64,000 bases of DNA from Phaseolibacter flectens ATCC 12775 (GCF_000518745.1 NZ_KI912487.1:124001-188000), one strand, 5' to 3'; shown: positions 1 through 10,420, counted from the stretch's first letter. Numbers and translations are program-made. The notes: a model not told the origin generated them from the sequence alone.

Positions 1-280
1 GCAGAATAATTCGTTGCCCTCTTATTTTATGTCAGATCGGGGGGGTATCATCGGGTCTGCCATTCAGGTTGTTTAAATTCGCTTTGTCTGGGATAGGAGA
101 GGGCACTGATCAAGCTGCTCTCTCTTTAGGCGTAAAGTATCGATGTGTCGCATTATACTGTGTTCACTAGGCAAATTTAATACAAATTTAGTGATAGACC
201 TCGCAGGGCTGTTTAAAGAGACCATGATTATTTTCTGATTCGATTACTATTAAAGTAGTTGCCTATAGGGGGGACGAACT
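1..280. other. Non-coding upstream region of fadD
   Basis: No reading frame here resembles a known protein on either strand. The stretch ends in the fadD ribosome-binding region, a run of G at about 270-274 lying 7 to 10 bases before the ATG at 281. fadD of E. coli is repressed by FadR, but no convincing FadR operator could be picked out by eye. Confidence 0.5.
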
Positions 281-1990
281 ATGCTTAATAGTAACGATGA
301 TAAGATACCTACACCTACACCGCAGGATCCCGTCAGTCTCTCTGACGCTGAGTTAAATATGAATGGTGTTAATTTTCAACGTTATCATTCACTTGTTGAA
401 ATGTTTGAGACGGCATGCCGCACCTATGCGCGTCAAACGGCTTTTATTAATATGGGACAATCGCTCAGTTTTCAGGATCTCTACAATGAAAGTTGTGCAT
501 TTGCGAGTTGGCTGCAAAATAAAACCACGGCAAACACTGGTGATCGTATTGCTATTATGATGCCAAATTGCCTGCAGTATCCTATTGCCTTATTTGCCGC
601 TTTACAGACTGGGCTGGTGGTAGTTAATGTCAATCCCTTGTACACACCGGATGAACTAAAACATCAGCTTAATGACAGTGGTGCAACCTTGATTGTCATT
701 ATGGATAATTTTGCTCATACCTTACAAAAAGTCATTAAACACACCGCTTTGCGCCATGTTGTTGTCACAGCTTTGGGTGACCAATTCACTTGGCCTAAAG
801 CAACGGCCATTAATTTTACTGTTAAATATTTAAAAAAATTGATCAAACCGTGGGATATTGAGGGCGCACATCACTGGACGGACTGTCTACACCAAGGGCG
901 GCGTTGTGCTTTTAAGTCGATTCGAGGTACGCAGGCACAGTTAGCCTTTTTACAGTATACCGGCGGCACAACGGGAATATCAAAAGGAGCCATGTTAACC
1001 CATGGCAATATCTTGGCCAATCTTGAACAAATTAACGCCAGTTATTCGGCGTTGTTAATGGATGGAATAGAAAAAAATGTGACAGCATTACCCATGTATC
1101 ATATTTTTGCCCTCACCGTTAATTGCCTATATTTTATTTATAAAGGTGGCTGTAACCTGCTTATCACAAATCCTTATGACATTACAGCACTTGCGAAAAC
1201 ATTAAAACATTACCCTTTTACCGCGATCACAGGGGTCAATACGTTATACAGCGGTTTTCTGAATAGTGCGAGTTTCATGCAATTGGATTTCAGTCATTTA
1301 AAACTTGCGATCGCCGGTGGAATGGCAACAGCCAAACCTGTTGCAGAGCAATGGGCCAAACTCACCGGTGTGTATATCCTAGAAGGTTATGGTCTGACTG
1401 AATGCTCGCCTCTGGTTTCAGCCAATCCACTTGCCATTGGCTGTCACAATGGCAGTATCGGCCAGCCCGTGGCAGGCACGTCGGTTAAGGTGCTGGATCT
1501 TGATCATCGTGAATTGACAAAGGGTGAGCCGGGTGAACTCTGTGTTAAAGGTCCACAAGTGATGATGGGCTATTGGAATCAACCTGAAGCCACACATCAA
1601 GTACTAGATAACGTGGGGTGGTTAAGGACTGGGGATATTGTTACTATTGATAAATCGGGTTTTATCCGGTTAGTGGATCGTAAAAAAGACATGATCATTG
1701 TTTCAGGTTTTAATGTTTACCCAAGTGAAGTAGAAAAAGTTCTTTTATTACATGATGCAGTTGCCGAAGTTGCTGTGATAGGTGTACCCTGTGAGAAAAC
1801 AGGTGAAGCAATTAAAGTTTTTGTGGTTCTGCGGCGTCCTAATATGACTGCACAAATGCTGATCGATCATTGCCGACAACATCTGACGGGTTACAAAGTC
1901 CCTAAAGATTATCAATTTATGGATGCATTACCTAAAAGTACCGTTGGTAAAGTTTTGAAGAGGGAATTGAAATTGTTGACAGTCGGTTAA
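281..1990 (+). CDS. fadD: Long-chain fatty acid-CoA ligase FadD
   Basis: FadD activates long-chain fatty acids to acyl-CoA with ATP at the inner membrane, which couples uptake to beta-oxidation. The 569-residue product is close to the roughly 561 residues of E. coli FadD. It has the AMP-binding signature YTGGTTGISKGAM near residue 227, the adenylate motif GYGLTE near 368, and a C-terminal catalytic-lysine motif STVGKVLKREL. The first 25 residues differ from E. coli and are of low complexity (TPTPQDP), so the exact start is a little uncertain, although the G-rich ribosome site fits the ATG at 281. It lies upstream of rnd in the same direction, as in E. coli. In E. coli the gene is FadR-repressed and CRP-activated; fadR lies 5 kb away here. 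Confidence 0.95.
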   Translation: MLNSNDDKIPTPTPQDPVSLSDAELNMNGVNFQRYHSLVEMFETACRTYARQTAFINMGQSLSFQDLYNESCAFASWLQNKTTANTGDRIAIMMPNCLQYPIALFAALQTGLVVVNVNPLYTPDELKHQLNDSGATLIVIMDNFAHTLQKVIKHTALRHVVVTALGDQFTWPKATAINFTVKYLKKLIKPWDIEGAHHWTDCLHQGRRCAFKSIRGTQAQLAFLQYTGGTTGISKGAMLTHGNILANLEQINASYSALLMDGIEKNVTALPMYHIFALTVNCLYFIYKGGCNLLITNPYDITALAKTLKHYPFTAITGVNTLYSGFLNSASFMQLDFSHLKLAIAGGMATAKPVAEQWAKLTGVYILEGYGLTECSPLVSANPLAIGCHNGSIGQPVAGTSVKVLDLDHRELTKGEPGELCVKGPQVMMGYWNQPEATHQVLDNVGWLRTGDIVTIDKSGFIRLVDRKKDMIIVSGFNVYPSEVEKVLLLHDAVAEVAVIGVPCEKTGEAIKVFVVLRRPNMTAQMLIDHCRQHLTGYKVPKDYQFMDALPKSTVGKVLKRELKLLTVG

Positions 1991-2076
1991 TTGTCAAACC
2001 GAAACAAATTTAATTAGTCATTATGTCAATTCCCTTATTGGTTGGGAAGTTAACCTGAAGTAATAAGAGAAACAAT

Positions 2077-3207
2077 TTGAATTATCAATTAATTACAGAG
2101 AATAGTCAGCTTGATGTGATTTGTCAGGCTGCCAGAACCCATGCACAGGTTGCGCTCGATACTGAGTTTGTCAGGACAAGGACCTTTTACCCGAGGTTAG
2201 GACTGATCCAGCTTTATGATGGTGAGACGCTAAGTCTTATCGACCCTTGTACAATTAGCCAATGGCAACCGTTTGTTGATCTACTTCTCGATACTCAGGT
2301 GACTAAATATCTGCATGCCGCGGGCGAGGATTTGGAGGTATTTCAGCATCAATTCCAGTGTTTACCTACACCTTTATACGATACTCAAGTGATGAGTATG
2401 TTTTTGGGCTTCCCTCATGGTTGGGGGTTCGCTGCCATGGTGTATGAATTCTGTGAAATTACCTTAGATAAAAGCGAATCGAGAACCGACTGGCTGGCTA
2501 GACCACTGAGTAACAAACAATGTGATTATGCCGCCGCCGATGTCTACTATTTGTTACCTATTGCTCAGCAGCTGCAACAGCTGGCGAAAGTGCAGCAGAA
2601 AACAGCGATTATCCGCAGTGAGTGTGATCTGATTAGTGCGCGTCGTTTACAGATCACTGAACCGGAGGAGGCTTACTTAGATATCCGCAATAATCACCTA
2701 CTCAGGCCTAGGCAGTTAGCGGTGTTGCAACGCTTGGCCGCTTGGCGACTTGATTATGCACGGCAACATGATAGTGCGGTTAATTTTGTGGTGAGGGAGG
2801 AGATGCTCTGGCAGATCGCGCGTTATTTACCTTCGTCCTCAGCTGAACTAAAAGAGTTAGGTTTATCGGGTCAAGAAATCCGATTTCATGCCAATGTCAT
2901 GCTGCAATGTGTCAGACAAGTGGAACAGCTTTCTTCGGATCTACTGCCTGCTAAAATTATCCCATTGCATGATAGGCCAAGTTATAAAGCATTATTTAAT
3001 GAGATTAAAAACTTGATTAATCAGGTTGCTCAGCAAAGCGGTTACAGCCAACAATTACTCTCTTCTAGAAGGCAGGTTAATCAGTTAATCAAATGGCATT
3101 GGAAACTGCTGCCGAGGTCAGAGGCAACATTACCAGAATTATTGTCCGGTTGGCGAGGCGAATTGCTAGGCAGTGCCATTCAGACTGTATTAGCGAAGTA
3201 TAAGTAA
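2077..3207 (+). CDS. rnd: Ribonuclease D
   Basis: RNase D is a 3'-to-5' exoribonuclease that trims tRNA precursors. The 376-residue product shows the DEDDy exonuclease motifs in order: DTEFVRTRT (Exo I, about residue 28), LHAAGEDLEV (Exo II, about 87) and YAAADVYYL (Exo III, about 151, with the Tyr and Asp). An HRDC domain follows from about residue 206. Translation starts at UUG (2077). The N-terminus MNYQ aligns with E. coli RNase D, which also uses UUG, so this weak start is a conserved feature. The ribosome site is TAAGAGA just upstream. The gene follows fadD and converges on minE. Confidence 0.96.
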   Translation: MNYQLITENSQLDVICQAARTHAQVALDTEFVRTRTFYPRLGLIQLYDGETLSLIDPCTISQWQPFVDLLLDTQVTKYLHAAGEDLEVFQHQFQCLPTPLYDTQVMSMFLGFPHGWGFAAMVYEFCEITLDKSESRTDWLARPLSNKQCDYAAADVYYLLPIAQQLQQLAKVQQKTAIIRSECDLISARRLQITEPEEAYLDIRNNHLLRPRQLAVLQRLAAWRLDYARQHDSAVNFVVREEMLWQIARYLPSSSAELKELGLSGQEIRFHANVMLQCVRQVEQLSSDLLPAKIIPLHDRPSYKALFNEIKNLINQVAQQSGYSQQLLSSRRQVNQLIKWHWKLLPRSEATLPELLSGWRGELLGSAIQTVLAKYK

Positions 3208-3254
3208 TGACCCTAGCGCTAACCGTTATAAACAAACGGCACGCGCTGAGGTCA
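3208..3254. terminator. Large hairpin between convergent rnd and minE
   Basis: Three nested complementary arms are visible: TGACC/GGTCA, AGCGC/GCGCT and CCGTT/AACGG, in the 54 bp between the stop codons of rnd and minE. There is no strong U-tract, so the call of a bidirectional terminator rests on structure and position. Confidence 0.5.
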
Positions 3255-3261
3255 CATCACC

Positions 3262-3531
3262 TTACTTCGATGTTTCATCATTTTCGGGTAAGGTGACATT
3301 CAGTTCTAAAATTGAAATGTCATCGCCTTTATGATCAAGTTGAACGGTGACCATATCAGGGTCAATTTTGACATATTTACAAATCACTTCCAGAATGTCC
3401 CGTTTCATCTGTGGTAGATAGTGCGGTTCGTTATCACCCCGACGTCGCTCTGCAACGATGATTTGCAGTCGTTCTTTTGCGATATTCGCCGTTGGTTTTT
3501 TCCGGGATAATATAAAATCGAGTAATGCCAT
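3262..3531 (-). CDS. minE: Cell division topological specificity factor MinE
   Basis: MinE stimulates the ATPase of membrane-bound MinD and drives the pole-to-pole oscillation that keeps the MinC inhibitor away from mid-cell. The 89-residue product has the usual family length. The N-terminal membrane-targeting and anti-MinCD segment ([12 protein letters not shown], then residues to about 30) is followed by the topological-specificity domain. It is the last gene of minC-minD-minE, with 3 bp separating it from minD. Confidence 0.97.
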   Translation of the reverse strand: MALLDFILSRKKPTANIAKERLQIIVAERRRGDNEPHYLPQMKRDILEVICKYVKIDPDMVTVQLDHKGDDISILELNVTLPENDETSK

Positions 3532-3534
3532 TGT

Positions 3535-4347
3535 TTATCCCCCAAACAGGCGTTTCAGAAAACCTTTCTTCTCTTCTTCTATAAATCTGAAGGGAAGTTC
3601 TTCACCCAGTAGGCGACTTACCGTGTCTGAATAAGCCAATCCTGCTTCTGATTCGTTATCCAAAATGACGGGTTCTCCTTGGTTTGAGGCTCTGAGTACC
3701 GATTGATCTTCAGGGATCACCCCTAACAGTGGAATACGCAGAATTTCCAGCACATCCTCCATGCTCAGCATATCGCCACGGCTAACCCGACCAGGGTTAT
3801 AACGAGTCAGTAATAAGTGCTCTTTAACAGGGGATTCACCTTTTTCAGCGCGCCGTGATTTTGAAGCAATAATACCCAAGATCCGATCAGAATCGCGGAC
3901 AGACGAGACTTCAGGGTTTGTGGTAATAATGGCTTCATCGGCGAAATACAGTGCCATCAGTGCGCCCGTTTCAATGCCCGCTGGCGAATCACAGACCACG
4001 AAATCAAAATTTAATTTATCGAGTTCAGTGAGGACTTTCTCGACACCTTCGTGAGTTAGGGCATCTTTATCGCGAGTTTGTGAGGCAGGTAATATAAATA
4101 GATTCTCAGTACGTTTATCTTTAATTAAGGCTTGATTAAGGGTGGCATCCCCTTGGATCACATTAACAAAGTCATAAACAACACGTCTTTCGCAACCCAT
4201 AATCAGGTCAAGATTCCGTAATCCGATATCAAAATCGATAACAACCGTTTTTTTGCCTTTTTGAGCAAGACCCGTTGCGATGGCCGCGCTAGACGTGGTT
4301 TTCCCTACGCCACCTTTACCAGATGTAACAACAATAATGCGTGCCAT
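3535..4347 (-). CDS. minD: Septum site-determining ATPase MinD
   Basis: MinD is a membrane-cycling ATPase that recruits MinC to the poles. The 270-residue product matches E. coli length when started at the ATG at 4347, which has AAGGAA upstream. A longer open frame to 4386 adds 13 unrelated residues and overlaps minC. The deviant Walker A motif GKGGVGKTT carries Lys11 and Lys16. Asp40 lies in VVIDFDIGLRNLD. The C-terminal amphipathic membrane-targeting helix KKGFLKRLFGG is present. It sits between minC (31 bp gap) and minE. Confidence 0.97.
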   Translation of the reverse strand: MARIIVVTSGKGGVGKTTSSAAIATGLAQKGKKTVVIDFDIGLRNLDLIMGCERRVVYDFVNVIQGDATLNQALIKDKRTENLFILPASQTRDKDALTHEGVEKVLTELDKLNFDFVVCDSPAGIETGALMALYFADEAIITTNPEVSSVRDSDRILGIIASKSRRAEKGESPVKEHLLLTRYNPGRVSRGDMLSMEDVLEILRIPLLGVIPEDQSVLRASNQGEPVILDNESEAGLAYSDTVSRLLGEELPFRFIEEEKKGFLKRLFGG

Positions 4348-4378
4348 ATAAATAAATTCCTTAACATTTGAAAAGGTT

Positions 4379-5083
4379 TTAACCAAGCGTGCTTATAGAA
4401 AGTGCGCCATTAGAGAGGGTCAAACAGGCAGATTGACCGGCATATTGAGCGGGTATCTGATCCATAAGCCAATAATTGCCCGCGATTGAAAGTAATTCAG
4501 CAGAGAGATGGGTACATAATATACGCGCATTATCATTACCACTGGCACCGGCTAACGCTCGCCCTCTCATTATGCCATAAACGTGAATATTACCATCAGA
4601 AACCAGTTCTGCGCCTGCACTGACATGACCGATGACAACCAGATCGGCATTACGGGCATACAATTGTTGGCCTGAGCGGACTGGCGAGGTAATGACTTTG
4701 GTCGCCGCATAGCTCTCTGACGTCAGCGGTAAACGGGGTGCGATAATCTCGGTAGTCGCGGGTACTGAAGCCATTTTGCCTTCATTCAGTACAGGGAGAC
4801 CGCTGGTTTGAACCTGCAACTTAATTGCATTATCCTTGCAACCACTGACTCCGACAATTTTCAGCCCCGTCCTGATAATTGCTTGATACAACGCAGGCCA
4901 GTCTATTTCTTTTTCAGTAAGTTGGGCGATGTTAACCACAATCGGTGCATTTTTTAGAAAGTCTGGCGCGGCTTCAATTTTACGCATCAAGGCACGATGA
5001 ATCAATGCAGGCTGTGCACTACGAATATGGACAACAGATAAGGTAAAACTGCTGCCTTTAAGTTCAATTGGCTGTTGTGACAT
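4379..5083 (-). CDS. minC: Septum formation inhibitor MinC
   Basis: MinC antagonises FtsZ assembly away from mid-cell. The 234-residue product has the N-terminal FtsZ-inhibitory domain starting IELKGSSFTLSVVHI, a variable linker around residues 103-130, and the C-terminal beta-helical dimerisation and MinD-binding domain with DGNIHVYGIMRGRALAGASG. The start at 5083 (MSQQ) fits E. coli. An in-frame TTG three codons upstream is possible but less likely, although the spacing of the ribosome site GAGGAAG to 5083 is short. It is the first gene of the min operon. Confidence 0.96.
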   Translation of the reverse strand: MSQQPIELKGSSFTLSVVHIRSAQPALIHRALMRKIEAAPDFLKNAPIVVNIAQLTEKEIDWPALYQAIIRTGLKIVGVSGCKDNAIKLQVQTSGLPVLNEGKMASVPATTEIIAPRLPLTSESYAATKVITSPVRSGQQLYARNADLVVIGHVSAGAELVSDGNIHVYGIMRGRALAGASGNDNARILCTHLSAELLSIAGNYWLMDQIPAQYAGQSACLTLSNGALSISTLG

Positions 5084-5240
5084 CTTCCTCAACTCTATTC
5101 TGTGATTTATTAATAAATTCTTTCAGCAAAAGCGAATGTTGATAATCGTTGACGAGAGCCAATATTCTATAAACTCCAGACATGGTATAATCAGTAAAAA
5201 ATTCAGACAAGTCAACTGTGTCATTAGTTAAGGATTATAC

Positions 5241-5534
5241 ATGTTTTGTTCAATTTACCGTAGTACATTGCGGGATCAAACCTATTTATATATAGAAAAA
5301 AAAGACGATTTCAGTCGGCTGCCTGAAACGTTACTCAATACATTTGGCAAGCCACACTTTGTGATGATATTGAATCTAGATGAACGTGATCACCTTGCTT
5401 CTGCTGATATTGATCAAGTTCGTCAACAACTGAAACAATCAGGTTATTACCTACAATTGCCGCCAACCGTTGAAAGCCTACTTAATCCCTGTCTATGTCC
5501 TAAAAATAACGTAACCACAACGGATGTGAAATAG
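5241..5534 (+). CDS. ycgL: YcgL family protein
   Basis: This 97-residue protein of the YcgL family (UPF0745) is a near match to E. coli YcgL: MFCSIYRS, the block [17 protein letters not shown], and GYYLQLPP near the C-terminus. Its molecular role is not established. It starts at ATG 5241 with AAGGA upstream, is divergent from minC, and keeps the min-ycgL-ycgN neighbourhood of other enterics. Confidence 0.93.
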   Translation: MFCSIYRSTLRDQTYLYIEKKDDFSRLPETLLNTFGKPHFVMILNLDERDHLASADIDQVRQQLKQSGYYLQLPPTVESLLNPCLCPKNNVTTTDVK

Positions 5535-5653
5535 GCCATCTCTAGCATGTCTTCTCGCTCAGGGTGTGTCAAAATCACGCTCAATGATTAATTTGTTATG
5601 CTTAATTCTAGTTTAAGAATGAGCAATATACACGATAAAACGGATAAAAAGGT

Positions 5654-6112
5654 ATGAGTGAACGTCCATTTTGGCAAAGACTGAGTTTGGAGCAAATGAC
5701 TGATCAACAATGGGAGTCTGTTTGTGACGGGTGTGGACAGTGTTGTTTGAATAAATTGCAGGATGCAGAAACTGATGTGATCTATTTTACAAATGTGGCC
5801 TGCAATCAACTCGATTTAACCAGTTGTCGCTGCAGTAATTACCCACAGCGTTTCCAACTTGAGCCAGATTGTATCAAACTTGATAGAGAAAATTTGAAAA
5901 CCTTCTTTTGGTTACCAAAAACCTGCGGTTATCGCTTGTTGGCTGAGGGCAAATCATTACCTATCTGGCATCCGCTCAGGCAGGGGAACAGCACGATGAT
6001 GCACAGTCGGCGTATTTCAGTTCGCCATATCGCTGTGCATGAAAATGAAGTTCAGAACTGGGAAGATCATATTATTGCGCAGCAGGCCGCACCGAGTACG
6101 GGTAATGAATAA
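5654..6112 (+). CDS. ycgN: YcgN family cysteine-cluster protein
   Basis: This 152-residue member of the UPF0260/YcgN family has the Cys cluster CDGCGQCC near residue 25 followed by further cysteines ([20 protein letters not shown]). The pattern suggests binding of a metal or an Fe-S cluster; the function is unknown. E. coli has ycgM before it, which is missing here. It lies convergent with dsbB. Confidence 0.92.
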   Translation: MSERPFWQRLSLEQMTDQQWESVCDGCGQCCLNKLQDAETDVIYFTNVACNQLDLTSCRCSNYPQRFQLEPDCIKLDRENLKTFFWLPKTCGYRLLAEGKSLPIWHPLRQGNSTMMHSRRISVRHIAVHENEVQNWEDHIIAQQAAPSTGNE

Positions 6113-6135
6113 GACTTACCCGGCATTCTGACAAA

Positions 6136-6648
6136 TCAGTGTGTGTCTTTTTTTAGCTGAGACAGCAGCACTAAAATTGCAATCACGAAATAGATCGTAC
6201 TGAAAGCCAGCAACCACTGAGGCATACTGTAATTAAACAGCGTCCAGCTCCGGTCAAGGCAGCTGCCAGTGGCTTTAAACATGCTGGGTAACCATTGATC
6301 GAGTGGTAGCCACGATGGAAATCGAGCAAATAAATCACAGCTGGCAAACAATGGGGGGTGCAGTTGCAGCATGGTATGTTGCCACGCAAGATGCATCGTC
6401 ATACCGGCTGCGATGATCCAGATGGCAATAGGCAATAAACGCAATCTTTTAGTCGGTAATATCATACCAATAATCCCGGCTAACATGATGCCCAATAAGG
6501 CGGCACGTTGATAAATACACATCACACAAGGTTGATAATTCAGACGGTATTGATACCAAAGTGCCATGCCTTCTAATATGACAACACTCAGCGTGAGCAA
6601 TAGCCAAGCAGTGCGTGTGCTTGACCATTGTTTGAGTTTATTCAACAT
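6136..6648 (-). CDS. dsbB: Disulfide bond formation protein DsbB
   Basis: DsbB is an inner-membrane quinone reductase that reoxidises periplasmic DsbA. The 170-residue product has four predicted membrane segments and the two essential cysteine pairs: PCVMC (Cys41/Cys44) and Cys104/Cys130. This numbering is identical to E. coli if the second of two adjacent ATG codons (6648) is used. That start also sits at the better distance from the ribosome site GAGGGG; the ATG at 6651 is the alternative. In E. coli nhaB lies next to dsbB, but here dsbB directly faces fadR. Confidence 0.95.
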   Translation of the reverse strand: MLNKLKQWSSTRTAWLLLTLSVVILEGMALWYQYRLNYQPCVMCIYQRAALLGIMLAGIIGMILPTKRLRLLPIAIWIIAAGMTMHLAWQHTMLQLHPPLFASCDLFARFPSWLPLDQWLPSMFKATGSCLDRSWTLFNYSMPQWLLAFSTIYFVIAILVLLSQLKKDTH

Positions 6649-6651
6649 CAT

Positions 6652-6968
6652 AGACCCCTCTCTCTATTATTAATGGCAGTAGTGTAACCGATATTATGCC
6701 CTGATCCAGACATTTCAACTCAGCGGCATTGGGATTGTCCTGACGTTTGTGAAAAGATCACTCAACCATGACTTAGACTGATAGCGCGATTTATTTATCG
6801 AAATCAAATTATTGATCAATTATCATCTGGAATCTGACTATACTTGTGGGGGTTATCATCAAATTGACACTAATTTCAGTGAGTACAATGACTGGTGATA
6901 ATAAAATGAGGGGCAATACCTTTAATAATGGTTGATGACAACTATGCAGCATATTGAGAGTTAATTAT
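6652..6968. other. Divergent dsbB-fadR intergenic region
   Basis: This 317-bp AT-rich non-coding region must hold the promoters of both genes. A TTGACA hexamer is present near 6864, but no well-spaced -10 partner was found. The nhaB gene that occupies this position in E. coli is absent, and no remnant was recognised. Confidence 0.5.
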
Positions 6969-7676
6969 ATGGTTGTTAAAGCACAGAGTCCGGCAGCATT
7001 TGCTGAAAAATATATCATTGATAGTATCTGGAGTCATCACTTCCCAGCGGGATCATTGCTTCCCGCTGAAAGGGATCTTTCTGAGCAAATCGGGGTGACG
7101 CGCACGACCTTAAGAGAAGTGTTACAGCGTCTCGCCAGAGAAGGTTGGCTAACGATTCAGCACGGTAAACCGACTCGAGTCAATAATTTTTGGGAGACCG
7201 CAGGACTGAATATCCTTGAAACAATAGCAAGCCTTGATCATGAAGGCGTGCCAAGTCTGATTGAAAACTTGCTGGCTGTCAGAATGAATATTGCTTGCAT
7301 TTTTATGAGTCAGGCTTTGCGGCATCATCCTGATAATGCAAAAAAAGTAATCGAAACTGCGCTGACTTCTGGGCAACAAGCACAGTCCTTCACCGAGATT
7401 GATTTCCAGCTATTTCGTGGGTTGGCTTTTGCGTCAGACAATCCGATTTATGGTTTAATCATTAATGGGTTGAAAGGGCTTTATCATCAAGTAGGCGAGC
7501 AATTTTTTAGTGACAGCCGGGCAAGGGCATTAGCCATGGATTTTTATCGTCAATTAGCACGACATTGCAATCACGAAACCCCTAAAGAAAAAATTATTGA
7601 TATTGTGAGGCAATATGGCCGTCATAGCAGTGAGTTATGGCATCAAATACAGCATCACACAAAAAGCAAAGAGTGA
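6969..7676 (+). CDS. fadR: Fatty acid metabolism regulator FadR
   Basis: FadR is a GntR-family repressor of fatty acid degradation (fad genes) and an activator of fabA and fabB; long-chain acyl-CoA releases it from DNA. The 235-residue product has the N-terminal winged helix ([20 protein letters not shown], then [15 protein letters not shown]) and the alpha-helical acyl-CoA binding domain with [13 protein letters not shown]. The start MVVKAQSP aligns with E. coli MVIKAQSP and has GAGAG upstream. An in-frame TTG five codons earlier is unlikely. Both fadR and its expected target fadD lie in this window. Confidence 0.96.
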   Translation: MVVKAQSPAAFAEKYIIDSIWSHHFPAGSLLPAERDLSEQIGVTRTTLREVLQRLAREGWLTIQHGKPTRVNNFWETAGLNILETIASLDHEGVPSLIENLLAVRMNIACIFMSQALRHHPDNAKKVIETALTSGQQAQSFTEIDFQLFRGLAFASDNPIYGLIINGLKGLYHQVGEQFFSDSRARALAMDFYRQLARHCNHETPKEKIIDIVRQYGRHSSELWHQIQHHTKSKE

Positions 7677-7922
7677 ACAGGCAGTCATAATTTGTCGTTT
7701 ACATCACTTAATATCCGCTTAAACGGCGCTAAACTCTAAACTAACCATCAACTGCAGTGAGATCGTTAAGTCGGCCGAACATCGGTAATATTTATTATCG
7801 AAATTAATGATTTTTATAAAAATGGTTACCTTGTGAATCAAAACAGGTCAAATTATCACTTGAGTTATCAGGTTGATTTTTGCATCAATCAAATTAAATA
7901 CATCGACTGATGGAGATAATTT

Positions 7923-9179
7923 ATGCATGTTATGATTCTCGGCGGTGGTGTCATTGGCGTGACCAGCGCGTGGTATTTAGCGAAAGCAGGGCATCAAGTT
8001 ACCGTTATTGAACGTCATCCGGGCCCTGCGATGGAAACCAGTGCAGCCAATGCCGGACAAGTCTCGCCAGGTTATGCCACGCCGTGGGCCGCACCGGGTA
8101 TTCCCCTGAAAGCCATTAAGTGGATGTTTCAACGCCATGCGCCTTTAGCCTTTCGCCCTGATGGTAGTCGATTTCAGTTGCAATGGATGTGGGCCATGTT
8201 AAAAAATTGCAATTTGCAGGACTATCGGGTCAACAAAGAAAGGATGGTGCGCTTATCTGAATACAGTCGAGACTGTTTAAAGGCGTTAAGAGCAACCACG
8301 GATATTAATTATGAACAGCGTCAGGGCGGGACTTTACAATTATTCAGAACAGAAGCGCAATTTACTCAAGCCAGTCGTGATATTCAGGTTCTGAAAGATG
8401 CGGGGGTGCCTTATCGGCTATTGGACAGTGATCAGTTACCTGATGTTGAACCCGCCTTATCCCTGAGTCGAGGTAAATTGACCGGTGGGCTACAATTACC
8501 CAATGATGAAACGGGAGATTGCCAATTATTTACCCAGACCTTGGCAAAGTTGGCTCTCGAACTTGGTGTTGAGTATCGATATAGTACTGACGTAGATCGG
8601 TTGATTATTGAAGCAAACAAGATAAAAGGGATCCAGTGTCAGGAGCAACGACTGACGGCCGACAGCTATCTCTTGGCCTGTGGGAGTTGGTCTACTCAGT
8701 TATTGAAAGGAATTATTTCGATTCCCGTCTATCCCATGAAAGGCTATTCCCTGACATTGCCAATTAAGCATGTTGAGGCGGCGCCAGTCTCGACCATTCT
8801 GGATGAAACCTATAAAATAGCCATCACTCGCTTTGATAATCGGATCCGAGTTGGAGGGATGGCTGAGCTAGTGGGGTTTGACAAGCAGCTATTGTCGGCG
8901 CGCAGAGCCACGCTAGAAATGGTCACTGAGGATCTGTACCCTGGCAGTGTTCAACTTGAACAGGGGCAGTTTTGGTGTGGATTACGGCCGATGACGCCTG
9001 ACAGTACACCCATTGTTGGGGCAACGCCAATCAGTAATCTGTTCCTTAATACGGGACATGGTACGCTGGGTTGGACGATGGCATGTGGTTCAGGTCAGTT
9101 GATTGCTGATATTATTTCGGCGACGCAACCACAAATTGCAGCGGATGATTTATCTGTGTTACGTTATTTACAGAAATAA
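7923..9179 (+). CDS. dadA: D-amino acid dehydrogenase small subunit
   Basis: DadA is an FAD-dependent dehydrogenase of the inner membrane. It deaminates D-alanine and other D-amino acids to 2-oxo acids, feeding electrons to the respiratory chain. The 418-residue product has the N-terminal FAD dinucleotide-binding loop [16 protein letters not shown] and the C-terminal [14 protein letters not shown] that closes the FAD site. It is slightly shorter than E. coli DadA (432). It starts the dadA-dadX operon, 41 bp upstream of the catabolic alanine racemase. Confidence 0.95.
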   Translation: MHVMILGGGVIGVTSAWYLAKAGHQVTVIERHPGPAMETSAANAGQVSPGYATPWAAPGIPLKAIKWMFQRHAPLAFRPDGSRFQLQWMWAMLKNCNLQDYRVNKERMVRLSEYSRDCLKALRATTDINYEQRQGGTLQLFRTEAQFTQASRDIQVLKDAGVPYRLLDSDQLPDVEPALSLSRGKLTGGLQLPNDETGDCQLFTQTLAKLALELGVEYRYSTDVDRLIIEANKIKGIQCQEQRLTADSYLLACGSWSTQLLKGIISIPVYPMKGYSLTLPIKHVEAAPVSTILDETYKIAITRFDNRIRVGGMAELVGFDKQLLSARRATLEMVTEDLYPGSVQLEQGQFWCGLRPMTPDSTPIVGATPISNLFLNTGHGTLGWTMACGSGQLIADIISATQPQIAADDLSVLRYLQK

Positions 9180-9219
9180 GAGAAAAATTTGTAGGAATTG
9201 GACTACTTCAGGAGAATCT

Positions 9220-10290
9220 ATGTCGCGTCCGATATATACCGCTATTCATCGGCAGGCGCTGACACATAATCTGTCCGTGATAAGACAGATGGCACCGGAT
9301 GCCAAAATCTGGAGTGTCGTCAAGGCGAATGCCTATGGTCACGGCTTATTGCGTTGTTATGATGCGCTTTCGGGCACCGACGGTTTTGCATTACTCAATA
9401 TTGAAGAAGCCATCAGTCTTCGATGTGCAGGTTGGCAAGGGCCTATTCTGTTGCTTGAGGGGATTTTCCGCGCCGATGACTTGGCGTTGGTTGAACAGTA
9501 TCAGCTCACTATCACGTTACACAGTGATTGGCAAATCGAGGCACTGAAGCACGCGAGACTCAACTCCGCCATTGATGTCTATATTAAAATTAACACAGGC
9601 ATGAATCGTTTAGGATTTCCTGCCGCTAAAGCCCCGCAGATTTGGCAGCAATTGGCTGAGTTACCCGGCGTTGCCAATAAGACATTAATGACGCATTTTG
9701 CCCAAGCTGAGCAAAAGACAGGTATAACCCATCCTTTTAACTGTTTTAAGCAAAGTACGTTAGGCATACAGGCGCCACGTTCAGTCGCAAACTCCGCGGC
9801 GATCTTGTGGCATCCGCAAACTCACTTACAGTGGATACGTCCAGGCATTATTCTTTATGGTGCCTCGCCATCGGGACAGCATCAGGATATTGCAGAGTCA
9901 GGGTTACAACCCGCCATGAGCCTCTGTAGCGAAATCATTGCTATCCAATCGATCGAACAGGGGGCACGGGTTGGCTACGGTGGTCGTTATCAAGCTCATG
10001 CAGCACAACGGATTGGTATTGTAGCCTGTGGTTACGCCGATGGTTACCCGAGGAGTGCGCCAAATGGAACACCGGTCGCCGTCGATGGGATCCGAACCCA
10101 CGTGCTTGGAACGGTTTCCATGGACATGTTGGCTGTTGATCTGACGGCGTGTCCAGCAGCAACCATTGGTAGTCACGTTGAACTATGGGGGGCGACAATT
10201 CCTATTGATGATGTCGCAACATCGGCGGGGACGCTAGGCTACGAGTTGATGTGCGCCATCACAGCCAGAGTGCCTATCGTGACCCTGTAA
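9220..10290 (+). CDS. dadX: Catabolic alanine racemase
   Basis: DadX is a PLP enzyme that converts L-alanine to D-alanine, the substrate of DadA. The 356-residue product equals E. coli DadX. Lys35 in WSVVKANAYGHG binds PLP, and the catalytic tyrosine lies in ARVGYGGRY. The start at 9220 has a strong ribosome site (AGGAGAATCT). The longer upstream open frame overlaps dadA and is discarded. The operon position after dadA supports the catabolic rather than the biosynthetic racemase. Confidence 0.94.
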   Translation: MSRPIYTAIHRQALTHNLSVIRQMAPDAKIWSVVKANAYGHGLLRCYDALSGTDGFALLNIEEAISLRCAGWQGPILLLEGIFRADDLALVEQYQLTITLHSDWQIEALKHARLNSAIDVYIKINTGMNRLGFPAAKAPQIWQQLAELPGVANKTLMTHFAQAEQKTGITHPFNCFKQSTLGIQAPRSVANSAAILWHPQTHLQWIRPGIILYGASPSGQHQDIAESGLQPAMSLCSEIIAIQSIEQGARVGYGGRYQAHAAQRIGIVACGYADGYPRSAPNGTPVAVDGIRTHVLGTVSMDMLAVDLTACPAATIGSHVELWGATIPIDDVATSAGTLGYELMCAITARVPIVTL

Positions 10291-10366
10291 CCGTTGTACA
10301 AACCTGTTTAGAGGTGAAAGGGTAGATATAAGGTTATTGATGTGAGGTTTTGGCGCTGATGGTGGG

Positions 10367-10390
10367 AAGGGGACGTAAGTCCATCCCCTT
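10367..10390. terminator. Hairpin between convergent dadX and nhaP2
   Basis: AAGGGGA pairs with TCCCCTT, and an alternative inner stem GGAC/GTCC has a GTAA loop. It lies between two convergent stop codons. No clear U-tract is present on either side. Confidence 0.4.
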
Positions 10391-10420
10391 AGCATTATCC
10401 GTTCGTGGCCTGCGCGGCGG

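Noticed and set aside
9103-9219. 39-codon upstream extension of dadX
   Set aside because: It lies inside the 3' end of dadA; the start at 9220 has a strong AGGAGA site and matches family length.
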